From Zygnema cylindricum (Eukaryota > Streptophyta > Zygnematophyceae > Zygnematales > Zygnemataceae), in contig JBBHKE010003138.1 in the NCBI GenBank assembly GCA_037447655.1, positions 1-64,000 on the forward strand: DNA of 64,000 bases, in the 5' to 3' direction. Position numbers and translations under genes: made by a program. Below, in pieces: positions 43,928-55,022 of this stretch (positions are counted from its first letter, which is position 1; each line of letters begins with the position of its first letter). The notes below the pieces were generated by a model that worked only from the letters and a program-made list of their open reading frames with translations, had not been told where the DNA came from and ran no database searches.

Positions 43928-45337
43928 GTTGCACGTAGTCACTTGCGTCAGTTTGTCAAAAAATTGTACATTTGAAGTACGCATTAATACAAGTTACGTA
44001 CTGTTGAGTTTAGATTTGACAGTCAATCCTTCGAACACTTTTGACTTCCAAAATATTGTAACAAGTAAAACATTGTCGCGCTTGCGAATGTCAACTGTCA
44101 TAAAAAAAACTACAATTCACACTACCGACCAAGGTTGATTGCAACAAAATTGCAACAACCATATGTAAATAAAAGCACATGCAAATAAAAGTGTTGTATG
44201 TTGACACTTCCTCACTTTAAAGGAATTCCACTTTGAGAGCAAATGTTGGCTTTTAGATTACCGCAAAATTGAAATCTATTTGCGTATTGTAAATATTGTG
44301 GCTTGATTTATTCGTGCATGACGACTTTTATATTTTTCATTTAGTTTCATTAATATTTTTGCTTGCTCCGTTTTTTATCGTGTACACAGTGTATTTTGAT
44401 TCGTGCGAATTAATTTTTCGTACATAAATTTATAACTTTCGTTTTGAGTGGTTTCATTTCACGTCGTTCTTTAATTTGCATGTAAGTTCAATTAAACGCT
44501 TCGCGATTATATTACAATTTTGTGGCTAAGTTAAAATCATAGCGGTTTCATTCGTACAAATTCTGAATTTTTTACAAATATGCATTTTTTTTTTATTTTG
44601 AACATTTCGTTAAATTCATATACTTTTTGTGTACGAACGGAGCATATGGACGACAATTGTACGAACGGATGGTATGTACGAAAATTTTCAAAAAAGAGAC
44701 GTTCTTTTATTTTCGCAAGCGGATTTGAATCCGATTTGAAGTTTTGGACATTTCTTCTTTACCAGGAAGCCACGAATCTACCATTGTTGCCGCCATTAAA
44801 GCCCTATTGGAGCCGCCTTGAAATCGCTCTTTAGTTTAAAAGTTCAAGTTGTTGTATTATATTTCATTTTTGATTGAATGTTTCGAGTTTTTTTTATTTT
44901 TAATGTATAATTAAGTCAAAGTTGCTCAACGCATTTTAAAAAAAAAATGAATTTTGAAATATGTGCATATTCATTATTTTTTAAAATTTCATTCATACGC
45001 ATACTACGAAAAAAACTTATATGGTTCAAATTCAACATGTGCTCTTATAGTGGAGCTCACTTCAAGTGAGAAAGTGCCTGCGCACAACAATTTTATTTGC
45101 ATTTGGTTGTCGCAGTTTTGTTACCGTAAACCTTCGCCGGCCGTTTGAATTGTCGTTTTTTTTCATGACGGTTGCTTTCGCCCGTGCGGCACTTTCTTAA
45201 CCGGTTATTGCAATATTTCGTAAGTCAAAGTTGTTTGACGGTTGACAGTCAAATCTAAACTCAACCGCACGTAACTTCTAATTTGTACTTCAAATGTACA
45301 ATTTTTGACAAGCTGACGCAAGTGACCGCGCACAACA
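43928..45337. mobile_element. DNA element with inverted terminal repeats of about 100 bp, 1.4 kb
   Basis: The left end (43928-44032, GTTGCACGTAGTCACTTGCGTCAG onward) is the reverse complement of the right end (45238-45337, ending TGACGCAAGTGACCGCGCACAAC) over about 100 bp with scattered differences. The interior has no transposase. A related GTGCCTGCGCACAACAATTT phrase occurs inside at about 45075. It resembles a long-TIR non-autonomous element (Mutator-like type), but target duplications were not identified. Confidence 0.6.
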
Positions 45338-45525
45338 ATTTTTTTTTTTGCGATTAACAATTCCCTAAAATATTGCCATAAAAAATAATACTTATGTCAA
45401 AAAGATATGTAGATTTTGACGTATCTTGACCCTATCAACTATTATATTTTTAGGATGAGTTGATTTTCGTATGAATTGTGAACTTTTCATTCGATACAAA
45501 TTGCAATATTCGCAATGGTACAGTA

Positions 45526-45720
45526 CACCGTGAATCGTTATTAGTAGTGTTGTGTATCGGTAAAGATTTACCGATAACCGATATAGACCTTTTTTGGATA
45601 CCCGATAATCAATAAATTGGTACGATATATGGTTATCAGTGTTATCGCCGATAAATAGCCGATAATTATTGGTATTTATCGGCGTTAACACCGATATCGA
45701 TAACTATTAACGATATATAT
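45526..45720. repeat. Foldback-rich segment with one MITE end
   Basis: Starts TA|CACCGTGAATCGTTATTAG, a left terminus of the MITE family, followed by a dense set of self-complementary words (ACCGATAACCGATAT, TATCGGCGTTAACACCGATA). No right terminus was found. Confidence 0.45.
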
Positions 45721-46289
45721 GCGGCTTGTACACTTAAATGTACGTCATATTCCCCAGACGCGCTCTACTCACAAATCACAACCCCTATATACAAAGGTGT
45801 AACCAATCAAATCACTGTTATAGTAGAGTTGTACAGACACAGAAAATACAGTAGATGTGGTCTGTACGGTTTTGGTACGGATTCATTTTAACGATGTACC
45901 TTTCACATCCGACACCATGACTTTGTCCTTGTCTTCCTTGAGATCTACTGGGGACCTGTCACGTGTTAATCTATCGGCCTTTTTGCGTTGATGTCCAATT
46001 CGTACGGATTTCAACTTTTTTACGAAAACTACGTAGTATTCGTTGATTAAATACTTTTTGTAAAATTCGTGTAGATTTCGCTGTAGGGAAAACAGTACGG
46101 ACATTTACAAAAAAAAGAGACGTTGCGTCATTTACGCGCATGATTTTTGAATGTGTTACATACCGTCCTCTTCAAGAAGGAAGCCGCCATTGAAGCTCCC
46201 ATAAATTCAGCCACTAAACTTGTCATTGAAACCACCCTTCAATCTTCCACGAACCTCCCGAGAATTATCCATGCCTATCCCCCGAGGAA

Positions 46290-47708
46290 TTGAGTGGGAG
46301 CATGTTAGCTCTCCAAACGGATAGGTGGTTGGGAACGACAAAATATGAATCTGTATTTACTGTGAATTCGAATATAATGGTCAACCCACTAGGATTAGAA
46401 GCCACCTTCTTGGAAATGTCAAGAGTGGGGGTATTAAAGCTTGCATTTTATGTCCAAAAGAGGTGAAGGCGGAGTTACGTGCATCAGAAACCGAAAAATC
46501 TTCTCATGGCTCGCAAAAACGTGTAATTTACGATTGGGATGAATTCACACGAAGTCTTAGATCTAGCCAGAGTAATAAAGTACAAGGTGTACAAGCAAAA
46601 ATAACAAATACATTTAATAGTTATAACAATATGGAGGTCGATGCAACATGGGCAAGGGCCTTTTTTGCTAATGGTTTGTCGTTTCAACTACTCGATGACC
46701 CATATTTTAAGGAAGCACTGAGGAAAACCGGGGAGATAGGGGCGTCTTACAAGATACCTCACCGAAATTCTATGAGAACTCGTCTCCTATCTGAGATAAA
46801 GATACAGTTACTAGCGATTTGGCGAGTTACGTGCCGACGATGAAAGTCATCGGTGCCTCGATCACGTCAGACGGTTGGATAGCCGTTGATGAAACGCCTC
46901 TCTTGAACATTCTAGCTTTCACCCACAAGGGTGACATGTTTCTCACACCGGAAGACAGTAGTGGGCAAATCAAAGATGCTGAATACGTATGTATGGTGTT
47001 GGAGAAATGAGTCCTTGCGGTGGGGATCGAGCAAGTGGTGCAAGTTGTGACAGATTCTGTTGTTGTAAAGAAGGCTGCTGCCTCGTTGCTCGTGAAGAAG
47101 TACCCTTCCATCACGTGGACGCCATGCTCTGCCCACATATTGGATCTAATGTTAAAGGATTAGGGCAAACTAACATTTATTTCTACGCCAGTTCGACAGG
47201 CAAAAGATGTATTAAAATTCATCACAAATCATCATATGAGTGCAACCTTGTTCAATAAAATCTCAAAACTTAAGCTTTTGAAACCAAGAGAGACTAGTTT
47301 TGCAACAATTTTTATCATGCTACAAAGGTTTTACAACTGAAGAAAATTTGGAGATTTTAATGTTTGATGATGGTTATAAGCAGTGGATAAATAAGTCCAC
47401 TTACAGTTTTGAGGGTGTTAAGATTAAAAACCACATTTTGAGCCCTGAGTTTTGGATGAGAGTGATGGAGGCATTGACAATTTCAAAGCCTGTGGTGCGG
47501 CAAATGAAGGAGTGTGACAAAAGGGCCCCAAATGTGGGGAAGGCTTATTATGATTTTTACAGTATTGAGCAGTTCTTGTATAAGTTATCCAACGATGGAG
47601 GAGAAGGAAGTAACGAAGGCCTGCAGATTTTGGAGGAACTCAAATTATCTTGGTTTGCCAGATGGGAGATGGCACACAGCCCCATATATGATGCCGACTT
47701 TGTACTTG
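46290..47708 (+). pseudogene. hAT transposase pseudogene, N-terminal part (BED finger and DUF659)
   Basis: In order: a BED zinc finger (ICIYCEFEYNGQPTRIRSHL with a downstream Cys), a DUF659-type core (VIGASITSDGWIAVDETPLL), then VVTDSVVVKKAAASLL and KYPSITWTPCSAHILDLMLK, which match the conserved 'vvTDna..cvaAg..L..k.P.itWTPCaAHcLdL' block of plant hAT proteins, and finally WFARWEMAHSPIYDADFVL. Lesions: a frameshift near 46797, stops near 47008 and 47160, and a frameshift near 47335. At 47708 the frame is cut by an LTR element and resumes in frame at 56196 (HHEYQ...). These transposases cut and paste DNA from the nucleus; this copy is dead. Confidence 0.85.
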
Positions 47709-48169
47709 TGAAATTCTATGGGCTCCATTACCACACAGAATTCACAAATCCAAAGAAGCTAATCTAGATAGTGCCGACTCCAAGTTTATATAAACCCAAA
47801 TGATTGACCCCTTGACAATCAGAACCTTATTACAGCTTCACCCTTGTGAAATAAGATTTTTTTTGTGCTCTGTTCCTCCACAGAATGCGAAGTTAGAATA
47901 TAAGTTTTGGATAACATTCCCCATTTTGACTTTCCTTAAAAAATGCAGCCACCCTGGCAGGCAAAAATTCTGACCAACTATACCCCTGTGTATCGTGGAC
48001 TCCCTAAAGTCCGCAGCAAAAAGAATCATTGAAAATGGTCAACTGAGTTGATAGTTATGGCATGCCAAAGTTTGCCTTTTGTACAGATGCTCTGTGGGAG
48101 AGAGGTGGCTACCTACCAGAAATATTCTAAGTCCTAAAACCCCTCTCTACGCCCCCTAGTACTGAGGTA

Positions 48170-49309
48170 TGAAACTCTGAGACCTCCATTGGCCCTCAGA
48201 GTAGGCAGATCCAAAAGAAGCTAATCTAGGTAGTGCCGACTCCAACTTCATTTAAACCTAAATGACTAACCCCTTGGCAGACAGAACCCCAATTCTACAT
48301 CACCCTTGTGAAAAAACACTTTCTATGTGCTGAGTTCCACCACTGAATGCAAAGTTAGAATATGAGATTTGGACACATTCACCCACTTTGACTTTCCCTT
48401 AGAAATGCAGCCACCCTAGAATACAAAAACTCTGACCAACTAAACCTTTGTGTGGCCTCGACTCCCTTGAGTCCGCATCAAAAAGAATCACTTAAAATGG
48501 TCAAGTTAATTGATCGTTATGGCTGGCCAAAGTTTGCCATTTATAGAAAATGCTCTCTAAGAGAGGCGGCTCTACCTACCAAAAATATTCTAAGTCCTAA
48601 AACCCCTCTCTAAGCCCCCAGTACTGAGGTACGCACCAATAATATGACTGTACCGTACAAGAAAGTACAGGTGCCGGAGTACTTTTTGTACGGTCTTTGT
48701 ACAACACAACCATAATGTGACATTTGTCACATTCGGACTTGTCATCTCGCGTTCCGGAGATCCCGCAATCCTCCAGGATATTGCCACGTGTCATCCAGTG
48801 TCGCCGCGTCCAAAAAATGCCAAAATTGTCTTTCCGTACAACCGGCTCAAATGTGAGCCGTTCGATTATATTTCCAACTTTCAATCTCGACCGTCGAAAC
48901 AAATATCTTCGACATTTGTTTCGTGCGCCCCACATTATTTTCCTGCGGTTCCTTTCTATGTACATGTAGTTTGGTTTCGCCGTTAAATGGATGATAGTGG
49001 TGTAAACCACTATAAATACTATTCAAACGGTATATGTGTATCGATCTTCAATACATCTAGCGGATAAGGCGGCAAGCTAAATTTGTACGGCAGTAGACCA
49101 GACAGTCCAGGATCAAATCTTGGTTTGTCCGTATATCTTTCGGTACCGCCCAGACAAACTTCCCTCCTTCCTCCTTCCTGTCTCCTTGACTACCTAGGTA
49201 GCCATGGCTATCTCTGTCTTCTATTGACTACGACAAGGATAGATGACTTAGATAGCCTATTTGACAAAGTAGATTAAACTAAGACCTATAAAATACACAC
49301 ATTTTACCA
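48170..49309 (-). repeat. 3' LTR of element 1
   Basis: Pairs with 51257-52391. A sense TATA-like CTATAAATGG (about 48548-48539) is followed by GGCCAGCCATAACGATCAAT, so the transcript start is probably near 48520. Confidence 0.85.
49056..49130 (+). promoter_or_regulatory. tRNA-like module in element 1 LTR (3' copy)
   Basis: TAGCGGATAAGGCGGCAAGC (A-box-like) and CCAGGATCAAATCTTGG (B-box-like with pairing stem), about 40 bp apart, with a TATA-like CACTATAAATACT (49009-49020) about 45 bp upstream on the same strand. Antisense to the element. Confidence 0.5.
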
Positions 49310-49894
49310 CTCCCATTATTTAATAGTATAATTTACTGTCAACTCCAATTAAACAAACCAAAACAATAACAACAAAAAAAACAACCCTTTATTTTTTCTT
49401 CTTTTTTCTTTTCTTTTCATAAAACTCAAAAAAAATAATCTCGTATTTAAAACAGTGCATTTGATGAACCGGAATAGTAATTGCACCACACATTTTATTT
49501 AGCATCCCACTTTTCAGAAATCTGAACCAAGATTTTATCCACCTCATCTCTTTTTCCATCCACACTAAATCCAATTTTCCCTCTTGCAATCCCAACAGCC
49601 AACCCCATCTCCAATCTGCAACATACACCGAGATACTAACCCTTTCACAGGCACACCTTCATAGATGGCATCACTCCCATTAGTGATGTCAAAACCATTA
49701 CCCCCCAAATTTATCCTTTAATTAAGAGTCCCTACTAAGTTCCTCATAAAAACTACATCTTCCGAACTTATATTTCTATCCATGATAATTACCCCATTTT
49801 TTAAACTTTCCTCACTCTCTCCCATCGAAATCTTTCCACTATCACTTTCTTATTTTATTCCCAATAAATGTTTCTCCACCCCTAAACCTTTCAT

Positions 49895-51285
49895 TTAATA
49901 TTTTCCTTCTCCCATTTCCTTTAGAGCCGCCTCTAGATTTACTTCTCTCGGAATCAGTTGAAGCCTCCCTTTCCCACCAGTTTTCAGTTTCCAAAAATAA
50001 ATGAAATTATCCTCATTAATTTTATCTTTCCCCTTTTCACTTATGGATCTTAGATCTGACTTTCTCATTTCTAAGTTATACACTCTACACTTCTCAACAT
50101 CCTCAAGTACCTCCTCTCTCTTTACTTCCCTTATACCTCCAAAAGCACACTGTTGTCTTCGTGGAATTTCTGTGTACATTTCTCTCTTCTCCATTCTACC
50201 GATGTGAAGAAGCTCCAAAATATCTATATCCTCTTTCTCCTCTTCCCTTTCTTCCTCCTCATTCACATTCCAACTTCTAAGTTCTTCCAAACAAGGGCAT
50301 TCCTCCATATAATGACCCGGTTTCCTACAAAAGAAACAAACCCATTTTTTCAAAGATCCCATTTTTTGTCCTCTCCCTCTCTTTCCACCGAAGTTCCGAT
50401 AAGGTTTACGTTTGTCTTTCTTCCTCTCATCACGCTTCCGCTCGTCACCACTGTTCCGCTCATCACGCTTCCGCCAATCACAATCTAAATGCATTCTCCC
50501 TGTCAATTCCCCTTCAAAGCTCCAAAGTGCTTTCCCACACAATAATTATCCCCATCGTAAAACTCCAAGTCCATGAGGAGCCATCCATTGCCTACATACG
50601 AAAAATGATGTTTCTGTACTCATCTGGGAGTTTCATGAGTAGTGTATCCATCTTTCTCTCCTCGGATTCTACATAACTCGACCTAGCAAGCTCAGCATAT
50701 AAAGCAGCAATATCATTGCAAACCTCTATCATGTTAGCGCCTTTATAAACATAGGCCTCTATTTCCTGTTAAACTAGTTGTTGCCTCTGATAGTCTCACT
50801 CTTATAAATCTGACTTAGTTTGTCCCAAATTTCGGAAAACTTGGTTAGATTCAAAAGAGTGATAGCTATGGACTTAGGCACATCTCTAAGCATGAGATGT
50901 TTTGCTATAGTGTTTTTATACTCCCAAATTTTACTATCATTTTCTTCAGATTTACTTATAACCCCTCTAAGAGGAGCAGTGCCGGAGAGCCTAGCTCCCC
51001 TCACCATAGGTGTCCCTTTATCCTTCTCCTTTTATTTCACTTCACCTTCCGTTGCATCTGAAATATGGTTAGTTTTCTGGAAAGCCCCAGATGAATCTTC
51101 GTAGTGAGTTCCTCCAAAGCCAGGTGGCGGACACCTCACTTGTCCCGAAACAATTCCCCACAAATGCTTATCGAAAAGCAACCCCTCCATCGTAAACTCC
51201 TAATAAGTGAAGCATGTTCCATCGAATTAGGCACCCTAGATGGTGGGCCCATATCCTGAAACTCTGAGACCTCCATTGGCCCTCA
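49895..51285 (-). pseudogene. Broken gag of element 1 (UBN2-like core and zinc knuckle)
   Basis: Fragments in order: MEVSEFQDMGPPSRVP across the LTR junction (about 51276), KIWEYKNTIAKHLML and SIAITLLNLTKFSEIWDKLS (50774-51007), matching the Ty1/copia gag core (UBN2 type), then a CCHC knuckle CFFCRKPGHYMEEC and a Glu-rich tail (50542-49895). Frames differ between fragments. No protease, integrase, RT or RNase H sequence was found before the 3' LTR. Confidence 0.7.
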
Positions 51286-52391
51286 GAGTAGACAGATCCA
51301 AAAGAAGCTAATCTAGGTAGTGCTGACTCCAACTTGATTTAAACCCAAATATTTGATCCCTTGGCAGTCACAACCCCAATACAACTTCACCCTTGTGAAA
51401 TAACACTTTCTGTGTGCTTAGTTCCACCACATAATGCAAATTAGAATATGAGATTTGGACACATTCACCCACTTTGACTTTCTTTTGGAAATGGAGCCAC
51501 CGTGGCATACAAAAACTTTGACGGACTACACCCCTGTGTAGCTTGAACTCCCCTGAAATCGCAACAAAAAGAATCACTCAAAATGGTCAAGTAAATTGAT
51601 CGTTATGGCTGGCCAAAGTTTTTTTTTTATTCAAGATGCTCTCTGGGAGAGGCGGCTACCTACAAAAAATATTCTAAGTCCTAAAACCCCTCTCTAAGCC
51701 CCCAGTACTGAGGTACGCACCAATAATATGACTGTACCGTACAAGAAAGTACAGTTGTCGGAGTACTTTCTGTACGGTTCTAGTACAACACAACCATAAT
51801 GTGACATTTGTCACATCCGGTTTTGTCATCTCGCGTTCTGGAGATCCCGCAATCCTCCAGGTTATTGCCACGTGTCATCCGGTGTCGCCGCGTCGATAAA
51901 ACGCCAAAATTGTCTTTCCGTACATTGGTTGAAATGTGAGCCGTTTGATTATATTTCCAACTTTCAATCTTGGCCTCGAAACAAATATCTTCGAAATTTG
52001 TTTCGTGCGCCCCGTGTTATTTTCCTGCGGTTCCTTTCTATGTACATCTAGTTTGGTTTCGCCGTTAAATGGATGATACCGGTGTAAACCACTATAAATA
52101 CTATTTAAACCGTATATGTGTATCGATCTTCAGTTCATCTAGCTGATAAGGGGGTGAACTTTATCTGTACGGCAATAGATCAGAAGGACCAGGATCAAAT
52201 CTTGGTTTGTACGCATGTCTTTTGGTACCGCCCAGACAAATTCCCCTCCTTCCTCCTTCTTGTCTCCTTGACTACCTAGGTAGCCATGGCTATCTCTGTC
52301 TTCTTGTGACTATGACAAGTAAAGATGACTTAGACAGCCTATTTGACAAAGTAGAATAAATTAAGACCTAGTAAATACACACATTTTAACA
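51257..52391 (-). repeat. 5' LTR of element 1
   Basis: Starts TGTTAAAATGTGTG on the minus strand and ends CTCAGAGTTTCA directly against ATATGGGCCCACCATCTAGG, which already reads as the gag N-terminus. Confidence 0.85.
52138..52212 (+). promoter_or_regulatory. tRNA-like module in element 1 LTR (5' copy)
   Basis: Same layout as at 49056, slightly diverged: TAGCTGATAAGGGGGTGAAC and CCAGGATCAAATCTTGG, with CACTATAAATACT upstream. Confidence 0.5.
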
Positions 52392-52848
52392 AGGTACGAA
52401 CCAATCGCTATGCTTTTAAGTACATAAAGGTACAGGTGTCGGTGTGCCTTTTGTACAGCCATCGTATGACATGGCCAAAAGGTCGACACATGCCATATCC
52501 GGATTAGTTCCTATAATCCCCGGAGATGTCGCAAGCCAATATTATCCTGCCACGTGTCAATTGACGTGGCGGTGACCGCAAACCGCCAAAAACCCATTCC
52601 GCGATCTTGACATCTATCGCAGCTGTCCGATTAGAACCAACTTTCAATTGTAGCGGTTGAAAATTGATGCTCGGTATTTGTTTCGCCATTGAAACAAATG
52701 CGCGGTATCCGTTCCGTCTCCATACCGTACTTTGTACTATATAAAACTGTGTCTATGCAATACGTGTCTTTTTCCCGTTAAACGAATTAGTCTACGTAAA
52801 ACTATTTATATATTTATAGAACCCTATATATCTTAACACTAGTCCCAG

Positions 52849-52923
52849 ACTTAACGGATAATGGTAACGGCTACCGGTGACTTGACCGACTCTAGGTACC
52901 AGGATCAATTCCTGGGTCCATCA
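52849..52923 (+). promoter_or_regulatory. tRNA-like module in element 2 LTR (3' copy)
   Basis: TTAACGGATAATGGTAACGGC (A-box-like, D-loop GG kept) and CCAGGATCAATTCCTGG, a perfect 5-bp T-stem with a 7-nt loop. TATATAAAACTG lies about 110 bp upstream and a T8 run (about 53072-53079) about 150 bp downstream, a possible Pol III stop. Confidence 0.6.
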
Positions 52924-53257
52924 AGTACCTTTTGGTTAATCTACCTAATCCACCCCTTGTCTTCTCTAGTGAGCTTAGGCAGCCACGGCTCTAGCTCCCT
53001 ATCTAGCCTTCAGTGACTACAGCAAGTGTGGGGGCTTGGAGAGGGGCGTTAGAGGTTGATTGCCTCTGATTTTTTTTCTATCCTAATCTAGACATAGAAA
53101 ATACTCAAATATCAACACTCCCTTTATTTTCTAGTCTAATTTCTTTTCAACTCCCACAAACAAATTAACAAACAATCTCTCTCCCCCTATTTTCTTTTCT
53201 TTTTCATTTTCAATTTATAAAACTTAAGAAAAATATTCTCGTATTTAAAACAGTGCA

Positions 53258-55022
53258 TTAGATGAACAAAAATAATAATTGCATCTTACATTTATTTAGC
53301 ATCCCACTTATCATAAATCCGAGCAAAGATTTTATCCACCTAATCTCTTTTTCATCCACACTAAATCCACTTTCACTCTTGCAATTCAAACAGCCTGTCC
53401 CATCTCCAATCTGCAACATACACCCAGATGCTAGCCCATTTACAGCCACACCTTCATAAATGCCATCACTCCCTTTAGTGATGTCAAACCCATTACCCCC
53501 AAAAATTGAACTTTCCTTACTCTCTCCCATGGATTTCTTTCCACTCACACTTTCTAAGTTTATTCCCAATAAAAATTTCTCTTCCCCTAAACCTTTCATT
53601 AAATATTTCTCTTCTCCCCTATCTTTTAAAACCCCTTCTAGTTTCACCTCTGCCCTTTCCTCGGAATCTGTTGTAGTTTCCTTTTTCGACGAGTTTTCTG
53701 TTTCCAAAATATCTAGAAAATTATCCTTATTAATTTTATCTTTCCCCTTTTCACTTCTGGATCCTAGATCTGACTTTCTCATTTCTAAGTCATACACTCT
53801 ACACTTCTCAACATCCTCAAGTACCTCCTCTCTCTTTACTTCCCTTATACCTCCAAAAGCACACTGTTGTCTTCGTGGAATTTCTGTGTACATTTCTCTC
53901 TTCTCCATTCTACCGATGTGAAGAAGCTCCAAGATTTCTTCATCCTCTTTCTCCTCTTCCCTTTTTTCCTCCTCATTCACGCTCCAACTTCTGAGTTCTT
54001 CCAAACGAGGACACTCCTCCATATAGTGACCCGGTTCTCTACAAAAGAAGCAAACCCCCTTTTCCAAAACTCCCCTTTCTTCTTCTCCCTCTCTTTCCAC
54101 CAAAGTTCTGATAAGGTTTACCTTTGTCTTTCTTCCTCTCATCACGCTTTCGCTTGTCACCGCTGTTCCTCACATCAGGCTTCCGCCAGTCACCACCAGT
54201 TGTAAATGCAGTCACCCAGTCACTTCCCCTGCGAAGCGTCAAAGTGCTTCCCCTCACAAGAATTATCCCCATGGTAATGCTCTAAGTCCATGAGGAGCCA
54301 TCCATTCCCTGCATACGGTAAATGATGTCTTCGTACTCATTTGAGAGTTTTATGATTAGTGTATTAATCTTTCTCTCCTCAGATTCTACATATCTTGCAC
54401 TAGGAAACTCAACATAAAACGTAGCAATATCATTGCAAAACTCTATCATGCTACCGCCTTTATAAACATCGGCCTCTATTTCTTTTTTTTCTTACCTGTG
54501 TATAGTCTCACTCTTATAAATCTGAATAAGTGCTTACCTGATTTTCGAAGACTTCGTTAGACTTAAAAGAGTGATAGCTATGGACTTAGACACATATCTA
54601 AGTATGAGATGTTTTGCTATAGTGTTTTTATATTCCCAAATTTTTCTGTCATTTTCTTCAGTTTTTTGTTCGGTTATGATCCCCACATGTGGAACCGTAG
54701 CTGAGAGCCCAGCTCTCCTCACCATCAGTGTTCCTTTTCCCTTCTCCCCTTTTCCCCCTTCTATGGCAATATTTTTCCCGTCACCTTCCATTGTATCTTA
54801 ACTTAGGTCGGTTTTTTGGGCTGCCCTAGATGATTCTCGATAGTGAGCTCCTCCAAAGCCCAGTGGTGGACACTTCACTTGTCCCGATACAATTCCCCAT
54901 AAGTGCTTTTCGAAAAGCAATCCCTCCATCGTATACTCCCAATAAGTGAAGTTTGTTCTTTTGAACATAGGCACCCTAGATGGTGGGCCCATAACCTGAA
55001 ATTGTATCGGCTCTATTGCCAT
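53258..55022 (-). pseudogene. Broken gag of element 2 (copia-type N-terminus, zinc knuckle)
   Basis: 55022-54798 reads MGPPSRVPMFKRTNFTYWEY and LLFEKHLWGIVSGQV, the N-terminal gag region that precedes UBN2. 54791-54534 reads KIWEYKNTIAKHLIL. 54160-53258 holds the knuckle CFFCREPGHYMEEC (C-x2-C-x4-H-x4-C) and a long Glu/Lys/Ser-rich tail. Frameshifts and stops separate the parts. The reading frame opens inside the LTR. Confidence 0.75.

Larger units (their letters stand above)
48170..52391 (-). mobile_element. Gag-only LTR element 1, nested in the 3' LTR of element 2
   Basis: LTRs 52391-51257 and 49309-48170 (about 1.14 kb each, TGTTAAAATGTGTG ... CTCAGAGTTTCA) are very similar to each other. 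The element is flanked by perfect AGGTA target repeats (48165-48169 and 52392-52396). A polypurine tract (AATAATGGGAG, 49320-49310) precedes the 3' LTR. The internal 1947 bp contain remnants of gag only. Because it splits an LTR of element 2, it is the younger insertion. Confidence 0.9.
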
